64,000 nt of DNA from Bacteroidota bacterium (GCA_016185125.1 JACPOC010000052.1:41872-105871), one strand, 5' to 3'. Positions 32,513 through 41,841 are shown, counted from the stretch's first letter. The notes: generated by a model from the letters alone, not told the origin. Program-made: numbers and translations.

Positions 32513-33694
32513 TTGCGCGCGCTCATCACCATGCTTATTATCAGTATTGGCATTATGGCTCTCGTTGGGATTTTATCAGCTATAGATGCAATTAAAAGCG
32601 GCATCAATAATAATTTCACCAGCATGGGCGCTAATACGTTTACCATTCGTAATGCTGAAGTAAATATTCGGGTAGGTCGAAAAGGCCGAAAAGCAAAAGC
32701 TTATGAGTCTATCACTTATCAGGAGGCTTTACGTTTTAAAAAAGAATTTACTTTTCCTGTGGTTACTTCTGTTTCAACATTAGCGAGTTGGAATGCCCGA
32801 ATAAAATATGCGAACAAAAAAACAAATCCTAATATTCAGGTTTTTGGAAGCGATGAAAATTATATCTCCACCGCCGGTTACGAACTTGAAAGTGGAAGGA
32901 ACTTCAACATTAGTGAAATTAACAGCGGCACCAATCTGATTATTCTTGGCAAGGAAATCGTTGTTGATCTTTTTGGTAAAAAAATGGATCCAATTGACCA
33001 AACCATTAAAATAGGTGCCTCGCGCTACAAAGTTATTGGCGTTTTAAAAACCAAAGGAAATGGCGCGGGTTTTGGCGGAGATAAAGTCTGCATTATTCCC
33101 CTTACTAACGCACGGCAGTATTTTGGCAAACCGGATATGACATTTACGATAAACGTTCTAACCAAAAACAGTTTACTTTTAGATATAATTTTAAATGAAG
33201 CCAAAGGTACTTTCAGAAAAATTAGAAAAATTCCTAACGGTTACAACGATGATTTCGACATTATTAAATCCGATAATTTGGCCACCTTGCTTATTGGTAA
33301 TTTGCAAAAAGTAACAGCCGGCGCAACCATTATCGGACTCATCACTTTATTAGGCGCTGCCATTGGCCTAATGAACATTATGCTGGTAAGTGTTACCGAA
33401 AGAACACGCGAAATAGGCGTTCGTAAAGCCATGGGCGCAACCCAAAAAGCAATTAAAAATCAATTTCTTATTGAAAGCGTTGTTATTTGCGTGCTGGGAG
33501 GATTGTTCGGAATTTTACTGGGGATAATGATGGGCAATGCAATTAGTTTTGCCTTGGAAACCGGCTTTTTCGTTCCATGGTTTTGGATTGTTACGGGTGT
33601 CATCATTTGTATTGTAGTTGGTTTACTCAGTGGCTATATTCCTGCCAAAAGAGCTTCACAACTCGACCCAATTGAAAGCTTAAGGTTTGAATAA
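32513..33694 (+). CDS. MacB-like ABC transporter permease (true N-terminus probably upstream)
   Basis: ALITMLIISIGIMALVGILSAIDAIKSGI...GLMNIMLVSVTERTREIGVRKAMGATQ...YIPAKRASQLDPIESLRFE; LLKENISIAFDSIKANRLR is in frame upstream from 32462. Confidence 0.9.
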   Translation: MRALITMLIISIGIMALVGILSAIDAIKSGINNNFTSMGANTFTIRNAEVNIRVGRKGRKAKAYESITYQEALRFKKEFTFPVVTSVSTLASWNARIKYANKKTNPNIQVFGSDENYISTAGYELESGRNFNISEINSGTNLIILGKEIVVDLFGKKMDPIDQTIKIGASRYKVIGVLKTKGNGAGFGGDKVCIIPLTNARQYFGKPDMTFTINVLTKNSLLLDIILNEAKGTFRKIRKIPNGYNDDFDIIKSDNLATLLIGNLQKVTAGATIIGLITLLGAAIGLMNIMLVSVTERTREIGVRKAMGATQKAIKNQFLIESVVICVLGGLFGILLGIMMGNAISFALETGFFVPWFWIVTGVIICIVVGLLSGYIPAKRASQLDPIESLRFE

Positions 33695-34726
33695 TTACTT
33701 ATGGCTTTTAAAATATTCATCTGTTCTTATTATAGCGTTTGTTCTGATGTTCATGTAAAACAAACTGATGTCTCCCAAATGATAACTCTTCATAATTCTT
33801 AAACCCTGCGCTTTTTTAGGCTTATGCACCCATAACAAATTCCCATGCACTTGGGCATCGCAAACATTGTCTATAATACGGAATTTTTTAGAGGTAATCC
33901 CGCCTTTATTCAGTAACGCAGACGCATAAACTGTATCATTTTTCATGGTTAATGGATTTACACATGGAACACCTTTATATCTTTCAATTTGTGATTTTGT
34001 TTTTGTATTCCAGGCAAAAGTATTCCAGGTTATATAACATCCTGTTTGCCTTTCGTCATTGGAAACCGATAAATTTTTTAAATCTTCTTTTTGAAAAGGA
34101 ATTCCAATTGGGTAAGCAGCAATTAATTTCCCCTGAAGTTCAGTACCGTCAAAAAAATCTTTAAGCAATTGCACCACATGCCTGGCTCCTTGACTGTGGC
34201 CTACTAAGATAATTGGTCTTCCTTCATTCCAAAACTTTAAATACTGTTCAAAAGCTTTCTTAACATCGCTGTACGCAATATCCAATGCCGGCTTTCCTCT
34301 TCCTTCGTCAAAAAACGCTTTTAATACCGCTTGCCGATAACGCGGTGCGTAAACTCTGCCCGCGGCATTGAACGCGCTAGCTTGATGTAAAACACTAAAC
34401 TCATTTTTTTTATTTACTTTTTTATCAGATACATCAGCATTCCATTTAGAACCGCTTGCATATAATGTAGGATGAACATAAAACACATCTGCCTTTGCAT
34501 TTTTTTGATTTTCAGGTACCGAACAATTGGCAGGAACTGAATCGGCCACATCGTGAAGCCAAGGCAACGCAATCCAGTTCATTTCATTTGTATAATCGGG
34601 AGCGGCGGGGCTTTTTGTTTTTTCGAACATCCTGTAAGGACGGCAAGAACTAAGAAGAAGCAGGTTTAGCAGAAGAAGAAGAGTGGCCTTACATTTTTTG
34701 CAGGATAAGATTCTATTGATTTTCAT
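33695..34726 (-). CDS. DUF3089-like alpha/beta hydrolase lipoprotein
   Basis: Lipobox LLLLSSC; ADVFYVHPTLYASGSKWNADVSD; RPIILVGHSQGARHVVQLLKDFFDG. Confidence 0.85.
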   Translation of the reverse strand: MKINRILSCKKCKATLLLLLNLLLLSSCRPYRMFEKTKSPAAPDYTNEMNWIALPWLHDVADSVPANCSVPENQKNAKADVFYVHPTLYASGSKWNADVSDKKVNKKNEFSVLHQASAFNAAGRVYAPRYRQAVLKAFFDEGRGKPALDIAYSDVKKAFEQYLKFWNEGRPIILVGHSQGARHVVQLLKDFFDGTELQGKLIAAYPIGIPFQKEDLKNLSVSNDERQTGCYITWNTFAWNTKTKSQIERYKGVPCVNPLTMKNDTVYASALLNKGGITSKKFRIIDNVCDAQVHGNLLWVHKPKKAQGLRIMKSYHLGDISLFYMNIRTNAIIRTDEYFKSHK

Positions 34727-34925
34727 AAAAAAGTACGATACTAATAACTTTTAAACATAATAAAAATTCCATACATCCGGCTTACAGGTTTACAACATTT
34801 TTACCGGGAAGTGATAACCGATTTAATAATAAAAATTACTAATAGCAGTAAAAATTTGGGCAATAATTAATTTAATTTTCTTTAATTTCAACCCTCATTC
34901 TGTAGAAATTAAATAAGATAATTAA

Positions 34926-36467
34926 ATGGACAATAAAATAAAAATATTAGAACAAAAGCAAGCCGATGCACTTTTGGGCGGAGGGCAAAAACGTATTGAC
35001 GCACAACACAAAAAAGGCAAACTAACGGCTCGCGAACGTATTCATTTTTTAATGGACGAAGGTTCCTTTGAAGAAATAGGAATGCTGGTACAGCATCGCA
35101 GCAACGATTTTGGTTTAGATAAAGAAAAATATCTTGGCGATGGTGTGGTAACGGGCTACGGTACAATTTCCGGCCGCTTAGTGTATGTTTTTTCACAGGA
35201 TTTTACCGTGTTTGGCGGAAGTTTAAGCGAAACCCACGCAGAAAAAATTTGTAAAGTAATGGATCTTGCAATGAAAAACGGCGCGCCTTTTATTGGACTT
35301 AACGACAGTGGTGGTGCCCGCATTCAGGAAGGTGTTGTTTCTTTAGGAGGTTATGCTGATATTTTTTACCGCAATGTAAGAAGCAGCGGAGTTATTCCAC
35401 AACTATCAGCCATTATGGGGCCTTGTGCGGGTGGCGCAGTATATAGCCCGGCAATGACTGATTTTATTTTAATGGTGGAAAACACAAGCTATATGTTTGT
35501 AACAGGTCCCAATGTTGTAAAAACTGTAACACACGAAGAAGTTACCAGCGAAGAATTAGGAGGCGCGCATACACACGCAACCAAAAGTGGCGTTACACAT
35601 TTTGCATGCGCCAATGAAATTGAAACCATTAACCATCTTAAACAATTACTGAGTTATATGCCCCAGAATTGCGAAGAAGAGTCGCCTGCATTGCCGTATG
35701 AAGCAGGTAATGAGTTAAGAGAAGAATTGAATTCCATCATTCCCGAAAATGCTAATCAGCCGTATGACATCAGAGAAGTGATTGAAAGCGTAATTGACTC
35801 TGAATCATTTTTAGAAGTACATAAACTTTTTGCAGAAAACATTGTAGTTGGCTTTGCGCGCCTTGCCGGCAGAAGCATTGGTATTGTTGCCAATCAGCCC
35901 GCAGTGCTTGCAGGAGTTTTAGATATACATTCCTCTACTAAAGCAGCGCGTTTTGTGCGCTTCTGCGATTCATTTAATATTCCTTTATTGGTATTTGAAG
36001 ATGTTCCCGGTTTTTTACCAGGAACCGATCAGGAATGGAACGCCATTATAACTAACGGAGCCAAATTATTATATGCGTTTAGCGAAGCTACCGTACCAAG
36101 AATAACCGTAATTACACGCAAGGCTTACGGCGGAGCTTATGACGTGATGAACAGTAAGCATATTGGAGCAGACATGAACTATGCCTGGCCTTGCGCCGAA
36201 ATTGCAGTAATGGGAGCTAAAGGCGCGGCTGAAATTATTTTTAAAGGTGAGATCTCAAGCGCGGAAGATAAAAACGCTAAATGGAAAGAAAAAGAATTGG
36301 AATATCAAACCATGTTTGCTAATCCTTATCGGGCTGCTGAAAGAGGTTTTGTAGATGAAGTAATAAAGCCATCTGAAACCCGTGTGAAATTAATAAAAGC
36401 GTTTAAAATGCTTGAAAATAAGGTGGACAAACTTCCTAAGAAAAAACACGGCAATATCCCATTATAA
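34926..36467 (+). CDS. acyl-CoA (propionyl/methylmalonyl-type) carboxylase beta subunit
   Basis: [28 protein letters not shown]...[19 protein letters not shown]...[28 protein letters not shown]. Confidence 0.95.
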   Translation: MDNKIKILEQKQADALLGGGQKRIDAQHKKGKLTARERIHFLMDEGSFEEIGMLVQHRSNDFGLDKEKYLGDGVVTGYGTISGRLVYVFSQDFTVFGGSLSETHAEKICKVMDLAMKNGAPFIGLNDSGGARIQEGVVSLGGYADIFYRNVRSSGVIPQLSAIMGPCAGGAVYSPAMTDFILMVENTSYMFVTGPNVVKTVTHEEVTSEELGGAHTHATKSGVTHFACANEIETINHLKQLLSYMPQNCEEESPALPYEAGNELREELNSIIPENANQPYDIREVIESVIDSESFLEVHKLFAENIVVGFARLAGRSIGIVANQPAVLAGVLDIHSSTKAARFVRFCDSFNIPLLVFEDVPGFLPGTDQEWNAIITNGAKLLYAFSEATVPRITVITRKAYGGAYDVMNSKHIGADMNYAWPCAEIAVMGAKGAAEIIFKGEISSAEDKNAKWKEKELEYQTMFANPYRAAERGFVDEVIKPSETRVKLIKAFKMLENKVDKLPKKKHGNIPL

Positions 36468-36469
36468 AT

Positions 36470-37204
36470 ATGCTAAGCGGAGGAATTTTATTACTATTAA
36501 CTGTTTTATTAGGCCTGCTGGCACTCATTTCTGTCATTTTCAGTATTGTTTATTTTGCAAATGGCAATAGAAATAAATTTATTTGGCTCGCGGTGTTTAT
36601 TATTTCTTTAGCCGGGATGATTGTGAGCATTTATTTTCTGGCGGCTAAAATATCCAACAGAGCAAAACATTTTGCCGAAACGTTAAACAACCGTTATGCC
36701 AAAGAAGTGAATGTTAACAGCAATGCTAATTATAACTTTGCCGATAGTATTGATTCTGAGCAATTGCATTATCTTAAATCTATTGAGCCGGCCGAATTTA
36801 AAAATAAAATTCCTGAGCAGTTTTATAATTATCTCGGCTTCGCAGATTATTACCGCCTTCCGCTTAAATATCCCTTTTCGTTGCATTGCGAAGAAGGCCT
36901 TGCAAATGCATCCTTATACAATGAACAAAAAGTTCAATTATTTAACGTGAATGATAACGGCGAAGAAAATTGTTCTCTCAATAATATTTCAGAATTTGCT
37001 TTTGATGAAACTATTTTTATAGCAAAGCTCCTTAAAAAAGATGCTGTAACGCACAATAACCTTTATTGCATTTATTACTTTACCGGGGGAAAAACAGAAC
37101 AATTTAAATCCCTGCATGAAGTTAAACTACGAGCCAAAGAACTTAACTTTACCGTACCCATAAAGCTTACTTCATGTGCAGAGTACTATGAATTGCTGAA
37201 ATAG
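36470..37204 (+). CDS. hypothetical membrane protein
   Basis: Two N-terminal TM segments; adjacent to the carboxylase gene. Confidence 0.6.
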   Translation: MLSGGILLLLTVLLGLLALISVIFSIVYFANGNRNKFIWLAVFIISLAGMIVSIYFLAAKISNRAKHFAETLNNRYAKEVNVNSNANYNFADSIDSEQLHYLKSIEPAEFKNKIPEQFYNYLGFADYYRLPLKYPFSLHCEEGLANASLYNEQKVQLFNVNDNGEENCSLNNISEFAFDETIFIAKLLKKDAVTHNNLYCIYYFTGGKTEQFKSLHEVKLRAKELNFTVPIKLTSCAEYYELLK

Positions 37205-37223
37205 CTTTTTAATCAAAAGAATT

Positions 37224-37244
37224 CCTCGAAGCTCTGCTTCGGGG
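37224..37244. repeat. REP-like hairpin 1
   Basis: CCTCGAAGC-TCT-GCTTCGGGG. Confidence 0.6.
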
Positions 37245-37260
37245 TTTGTGTTGTTATTGA

Positions 37261-37335
37261 GCCACGAATTGTCACAAATTAGAAAAATTAAATAGATTGT
37301 AGGTTTGGCTTAGGGAAATTAGTGTAATTAGTGGC
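37261..37335. mobile_element. MITE-like palindromic element, related to the GxxExxY-flanking repeats
   Basis: GCCACGAATTGTCACAAATTAG ... GAAATTAGTGTAATTAGTGGC; reverse complement of the right arm (GCCACTAATTACACTAATTTC) matches 27203-27223 at 20/21. Confidence 0.6.
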
Positions 37336-37341
37336 AAGATA

Positions 37342-37361
37342 CCTCGCAGCTATGCTGCGGG
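37342..37361. repeat. REP-like hairpin 2
   Basis: CCTCGCAGC-TAT-GCTGCGGG. Confidence 0.6.
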
Positions 37362-37365
37362 TTAT

Positions 37366-38280
37366 TCATTGTTTCTTATTGTTTCTGGGATGATAACTCA
37401 AAATATTATCTCTCAGAAATTGCGTATCAATGTGGGTGTAAATTTCGGTGGTGGTGATGCTTTCATGGCCAAGCATTTCCTGCACTGCTCTCAGATCAGC
37501 ACCTCCTTCTACCAAATGCGTGGCAAAAGAATGCCGTAAAGTATGCGGACTTAAAACTTTATTGATTCCCGCTTTTTGAGCCAGATCTTTAATAATATAA
37601 AACACCATTATGCGCGAAAGTTTTGCGCCTCTACGGTTAAGATAAACAACATCTTCGTTGCCTTTTTTAATGGCCAGATGAGTTCTTAAATTATTAAGAT
37701 AATTATTTATAAGATTTTTTGCACTTGCTCCTATAGGAATAAGCCGCTCTTTACTGCCCTTCCCTTCTACCTTTATATAATCTTCTTTTAAATGTAGGTT
37801 GCTGATTTTAAGATTTACCAATTCACTCACCCGCAAGCCGCAACTGTAAAGTGTTTCCAATAAACTAATGTTGCGTTCTCCTTCGGGAGTGCTTCTGTCA
37901 ATACACGCCATCATCGCGTCAATCTCCGAAACATCTAAAACAACAGGTAGTTTTCGGGTTATTTTTGGAGTTACTAAAAGTTCGGCCGGGCTATCTTTCA
38001 TATCATTTTCAATTACAAGAAATTTATAAAAGGTTTTTATGCCTGAAACAATGCGGGCTTGCGTTGTTGCTGAAAAATTTAGCGAAGCAATCCATTCAGT
38101 AAACTGAGATAATTGCTTATAACTAAATTTATCCGGCGATTGATTTGCCAAAAATAATATTGAAAACGCTTCCAGTTTTTTAATATCATCTGTATAAGCT
38201 TCAACAGAGTTTTTAGACAGTGATTTTTCCAATAATAAATACTGTTTAAATCGAGTATAGTATGTAATCCAGCTGTACAT
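37366..38280 (-). CDS. xerD: tyrosine recombinase XerD
   Basis: SPHTLRHSFATHLVEGGADLRAVQEMLGHESITTTEIYTHID. Confidence 0.92.
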   Translation of the reverse strand: MYSWITYYTRFKQYLLLEKSLSKNSVEAYTDDIKKLEAFSILFLANQSPDKFSYKQLSQFTEWIASLNFSATTQARIVSGIKTFYKFLVIENDMKDSPAELLVTPKITRKLPVVLDVSEIDAMMACIDRSTPEGERNISLLETLYSCGLRVSELVNLKISNLHLKEDYIKVEGKGSKERLIPIGASAKNLINNYLNNLRTHLAIKKGNEDVVYLNRRGAKLSRIMVFYIIKDLAQKAGINKVLSPHTLRHSFATHLVEGGADLRAVQEMLGHESITTTEIYTHIDTQFLRDNILSYHPRNNKKQ

Positions 38281-38359
38281 TAAAATTTATAGAGAAGCCT
38301 TTTTATTAATTTAGAATGATAAAAATAAAATTATTAAAAATAACACGTATTTTCACATT

Positions 38360-38776
38360 ATGAAGTTAGCGATAATTAACGGCCCCAATTTAAACCTTTT
38401 AGGAAAGCGTGAAAAGGATATTTATGGAAGCATAAGTTTTGAAGACAATTTTAAAGAGCTCCAAAAAAAATTTCCAACAATTGAATTATCCTATTATCAA
38501 AGTAATGTTGAAGGAGAATTAGTTAATAAGCTTCATGAAATTGGTTTTACTTACGATGGCATTATTTTAAACGCCGGGGCTTACACGCACACCTCAATAG
38601 CTATAGCCGATGCAATTGCCGCAATTAAAACTTCTGTTATAGAAGTACACATTAGTAATATTTTTGCGCGGGAAGATTTTAGACATACTTCTTATTTAGG
38701 AGCTAAGTGTATGGGAAGCATTAGTGGTTTTGGTTTAAAGAGTTATGAGCTGGCAATAAAAGTTTTTAGTATTTAG
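38360..38776 (+). CDS. aroQ: 3-dehydroquinate dehydratase type II
   Basis: MKLAIINGPNLNLLGKREKDIYG...ILNAGAYTHTSIAIADAI...VEVHISNIFAREDFRHTSY. Confidence 0.96.
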   Translation: MKLAIINGPNLNLLGKREKDIYGSISFEDNFKELQKKFPTIELSYYQSNVEGELVNKLHEIGFTYDGIILNAGAYTHTSIAIADAIAAIKTSVIEVHISNIFAREDFRHTSYLGAKCMGSISGFGLKSYELAIKVFSI

Positions 38777-38832
38777 TGTTTAGTTTTGAGTGTTTAGTTT
38801 TTTAATATTAAAAACTTAAAACTGCTTAAAAA

Positions 38833-39456
38833 CTAATTTAAAACCTCTAAACTTCCCAAGCCTTCGCGCACAACAACAATCTCTGGTCCGCTGCAATCAA
38901 TTACTGTTGAAGGATAAATATTGCCAAAGCCGCCGTCAATTACCATATCTACTTCTTTTTGATATTGGCGGTGAATAACCTCAGGGTCTGAAAAATATTC
39001 CAGAATATCATCACTGTTATCGTGCAAACTTGTTGAGATGATGGGGTTGCCTAAAGCTTCTACAATTTCTCTGCAAATAAAATTTAGCGGCACACGAATA
39101 CCAATGGTTTTTCTATCTTGCTTAAGCAATTTAGGAACATTGTTGTTGGCCTCTAAAATAAAAGTATAAGGCCCCGGCAACGCTTTTTTCATAATACGAA
39201 AAACATTATTTGGAATAGCCTTTGTATATTCTGAAAGGTGACTGAGGTTACTGCACACAAAAGAAAAATTAGCCTTTTCGGGCTTAATGCCTTTTAATTT
39301 GCAAATGCGTTCAATGGCCTTTGGGCTTGTTATATCGCCCCCCAAAGCATACACGGTATCAGTAGGGTATATAATAACCCCGCCGTTTTTTAAACATTTT
39401 ACAACTTGGTCAATTGTTTGAGATGAAATTTTAGATTCGTTTAAATAAAGTAGCAT
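38833..39456 (-). CDS. L-threonylcarbamoyladenylate synthase (Sua5/YciO/YrdC)
   Basis: GGVIIYPTDTVYALGGDITSPKAIERICKLKGIKPEKANFSFVC...PGPYTFILEAN. Confidence 0.93.
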   Translation of the reverse strand: MLLYLNESKISSQTIDQVVKCLKNGGVIIYPTDTVYALGGDITSPKAIERICKLKGIKPEKANFSFVCSNLSHLSEYTKAIPNNVFRIMKKALPGPYTFILEANNNVPKLLKQDRKTIGIRVPLNFICREIVEALGNPIISTSLHDNSDDILEYFSDPEVIHRQYQKEVDMVIDGGFGNIYPSTVIDCSGPEIVVVREGLGSLEVLN

Positions 39457-39551
39457 GCGCGAATTTATGAAGAAAACCGCTGATTAACCTACCCATAATT
39501 ACCTAAGGCTCTTTAAATATGAAGCAAAAAAATATATATTTTTAACAATTG

Positions 39552-39582
39552 TTTGTTTTTTAAAACAAATTTTTTATATTCG
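39552..39582 (+). promoter_or_regulatory. putative Bacteroidota promoter
   Basis: TTTG - 19 bp - TATATTCG, approximating TTTG/TAnnTTTG. Confidence 0.4.
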
Positions 39583-39586
39583 TTGT

Positions 39587-39673
39587 ATGATTATGCCAAT
39601 CTCTTTTATATCAATACATGCAAAAGCCCCTGCAACGCTTGCGGCTGTAGAGAGAGAGAGAGAGAGAGACTAA
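39587..39673 (+). CDS. 28-aa mini-ORF, possible leader peptide
   Basis: MIMPISFISIHAKAPATLAAVERERERD*; tail encoded by (AG)10; terminator follows 26 nt later. Confidence 0.4.
   Translation: MIMPISFISIHAKAPATLAAVERERERD
39649..39668. repeat. (AG)10 dinucleotide repeat
   Basis: Direct reading. Confidence 0.95.
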
Positions 39674-39699
39674 CAATACATTATTTAAATTATTATTTG

Positions 39700-39735
39700 C
39701 CCGTAACGTTATAAAAAGCGTGTACGGGTTTTTTT
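39700..39735 (+). terminator. terminator-like hairpin
   Basis: CCCGTA-ACG...CGT-g-TACGGG followed by T7. Confidence 0.7.
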
Positions 39736-39756
39736 ATGCTTTAAAATTAAAAACAT

Positions 39757-39977
39757 GTCGTTATGTTTTAAAAACAAGACGTTAATTATTGAAAACAAGA
39801 CGTTAATTATGGATGACAAGACCTTATGTTTTAAAAACAAGACGTTAAAATTGAAAACAAGAGCTTATGTTTTAGAAACAAGACGTTATGTTTTGAAAAC
39901 AAGACATTAAAATTGAAAACAAGAGCTTATGTTTTAAAAACAAGACGTTAATTATTGATGACAAGACGTTAAAAACT
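39757..39977 (+). repeat. tandem array A, ~11 units of 20-21 bp
   Basis: Units begin at 39757, 39778, 39799, 39820, 39841, 39861, 39882, 39903, 39923, 39944 and 39965; e.g. GACGTTAATTATTGAAAACAA / GAGCTTATGTTTTAAAAACAA / GACGTTAAAATTGAAAACAA. Confidence 0.95.
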
Positions 39978-40011
39978 AATCATTAAAAACTAAAATTAAA
40001 AACTAAAAGTT

Positions 40012-40416
40012 ATGGCCAGAAAAACAGTAAGAGTAAAAATACCCCGGGGCAATGCCGATGATATGATAGATTTAATAAAACATGTATTAAAGCATGATAA
40101 AGACCTTGGCAAAAACAGCCTGTTAGATAAGGTAGATGTAACCGCGCTTACCGCGTTGTTAAAAGCAGCAGAGCCCGAGCGCGAAAAAGCAAAAGAACTG
40201 GAAGCCGCCGCGCAGGGTTTTAACCAAAGTGCCAAAAACCATTTGGGCATAAACCGCGACCAAAGCATTAACACACCCAATACAGGCCTATACCACATAA
40301 CACAGGTGCGCGATACTTTGCTTAAAAAACTAAAAGGGGTTGAAGAAAAACTTGGCGAATACGGCTTTAACGTTGCCATTGGCAGTGCTAAAGGCCGGAG
40401 CAAAAAAACTAAATAA
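40012..40416 (+). CDS. uncharacterised small protein
   Basis: MARKTVRVKIPRGNADDMIDLIKHVLKHDKDLGKNSLLDKVDVTALTALLK...NHLGINRDQSINTPNTGLYHITQVRDTLLKKLKGVEEKLGEYGFNVAIGSAKGRSKKTK; preceded by tandem array A. Confidence 0.8.
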   Translation: MARKTVRVKIPRGNADDMIDLIKHVLKHDKDLGKNSLLDKVDVTALTALLKAAEPEREKAKELEAAAQGFNQSAKNHLGINRDQSINTPNTGLYHITQVRDTLLKKLKGVEEKLGEYGFNVAIGSAKGRSKKTK

Positions 40417-40625
40417 TACAATTGTAACAAAACAGAAATAATAAACAAACACTATTTAACTGCAAGGCAGTGTAAATAAAAAGCAAACAAAACGGCTTAA
40501 TAGGTTTTGAAAAAAATAATTATATTTAATCTTGTAAAATAATAAAACAATTTTTTTACAACGGGAGCTGAGCAAGGTAGGCATAGGAGCTTTCCCAAAC
40601 CCGTAAAAACAGAAAATCAAAGGAT

Positions 40626-41102
40626 ATGAAAAAGATAATTTTAGCATTACTTGTTACGACAGGATTATATTCTAAAGCAACCAACCTTTCAAATTCAAGC
40701 AGGAATAATCATGAATCTTTACAAACTAATTCCATAACACAATGCGAGCTTAGCTTTAAAGGAAATCCGAATGAAGTTTCAGCAGTAATAACGAAAACTA
40801 TTACTTATTCTTATAAAACAGGCGACGCCCTCAACTGTAACAATGAAGGCAGCCGTTGTAAAGTAACAGTAACCATAGTATATAGAACCTTACCAGGTTT
40901 GCCTTCAAACTTTACTCCACCAACCGGAAGCTTAACAGGCCTGTTTAGAACTAGTGAATTTTCCGGCGGCACTGCCTATTTTCCTGAAGCATATATGAGC
41001 ATAAGCCAAACAAAGCTAGGTTATGGAGTATATATTCCAAAACAATTTGCTGTTTGGTCAGAATCTGATAATGCATATTTATTTTATTACACACCAAATT
41101 GA
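40626..41102 (+). CDS. secreted hypothetical protein
   Basis: Signal peptide MKKIILALLVTTGLYSKA; terminator follows. Confidence 0.55.
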   Translation: MKKIILALLVTTGLYSKATNLSNSSRNNHESLQTNSITQCELSFKGNPNEVSAVITKTITYSYKTGDALNCNNEGSRCKVTVTIVYRTLPGLPSNFTPPTGSLTGLFRTSEFSGGTAYFPEAYMSISQTKLGYGVYIPKQFAVWSESDNAYLFYYTPN

Positions 41103-41109
41103 TAAACAG

Positions 41110-41149
41110 TTAAAGCACTAATCTTAATTACATTAGATTAGTGCTTTAA
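41110..41149. terminator. 15-bp perfect stem-loop terminator
   Basis: TTAAAGCACTAATCT - 10 nt - AGATTAGTGCTTTAA, then ATTTT. Confidence 0.8.
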
Positions 41150-41160
41150 TTTTATAAGCT

Positions 41161-41808
41161 ATGTTTACTCGAATATTTTCCTTTATTTTTATCTTTTTCA
41201 CAGCGTGTACGCTTTTACCTTCCCCAAATAAAGCTTCAAGAAAAGATACTTTATCAACAAATTCAAATTTTAATACTATTCAAAGAGTATTAGATAGTTT
41301 ACAGAACTTGGGAGCTAAACCAAAGGTTACAATAAGTACAGTTACAGATAGTGTAGTCGTAAGTAAATCTTCAATTAGTTACGTTAAAGAAATTAATTCT
41401 TTGGTACTGGATTCTTTAATTACAAATTCCAAAAAAAAATATACGCTCATTCATTGTTGGGCCTCATGGTGTTTGCCCTGTAAAAAAGAATTACCTGAAA
41501 TGATTAAGAGAGAGGGTACATTTAATAACACAAGTTTTATTTATATAAGTTTAGAAGTTAATACATTATCTCAACAAAGTGTAATTGATAATTATTTAAC
41601 ATCCATAAATTTTACGAGCGCAAATTACATTGTAGAAAATAAGGATGAAAGGATTGACTTGAAAAACTTAAATGCTATCAATTTGATTAAAAATTTTAAA
41701 AAAGATTACAATGGTAGTATCCCTTTTAATTTATTAATTGAGAACAATAATAAGCGTTTAGTTACCTTTTCAAATACTTTTATGGATTTAAGTAAAAAAT
41801 TAAATTAA
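41161..41808 (+). CDS. TlpA-like thioredoxin-fold lipoprotein
   Basis: Lipobox FFTAC; YTLIHCWASWCLPCKKELPEMIKREG. Confidence 0.85.
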   Translation: MFTRIFSFIFIFFTACTLLPSPNKASRKDTLSTNSNFNTIQRVLDSLQNLGAKPKVTISTVTDSVVVSKSSISYVKEINSLVLDSLITNSKKKYTLIHCWASWCLPCKKELPEMIKREGTFNNTSFIYISLEVNTLSQQSVIDNYLTSINFTSANYIVENKDERIDLKNLNAINLIKNFKKDYNGSIPFNLLIENNNKRLVTFSNTFMDLSKKLN

Positions 41809-41809
41809 A

Positions 41810-41841
41810 GTTTAAACTTAATCTTTACTATTAAGTTAAAC
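41810..41841. terminator. stem-loop 3' of TlpA-like gene
   Basis: GTTTAAACTTAAT-ctttact-ATTAAGTTAAAC with one bulged A. Confidence 0.5.

Noticed and set aside
39757-39977. Array A as a CRISPR array or coding repeat
   Set aside because: No spacers, and stop codons such as TAA/TGA recur within units in the frames inspected.
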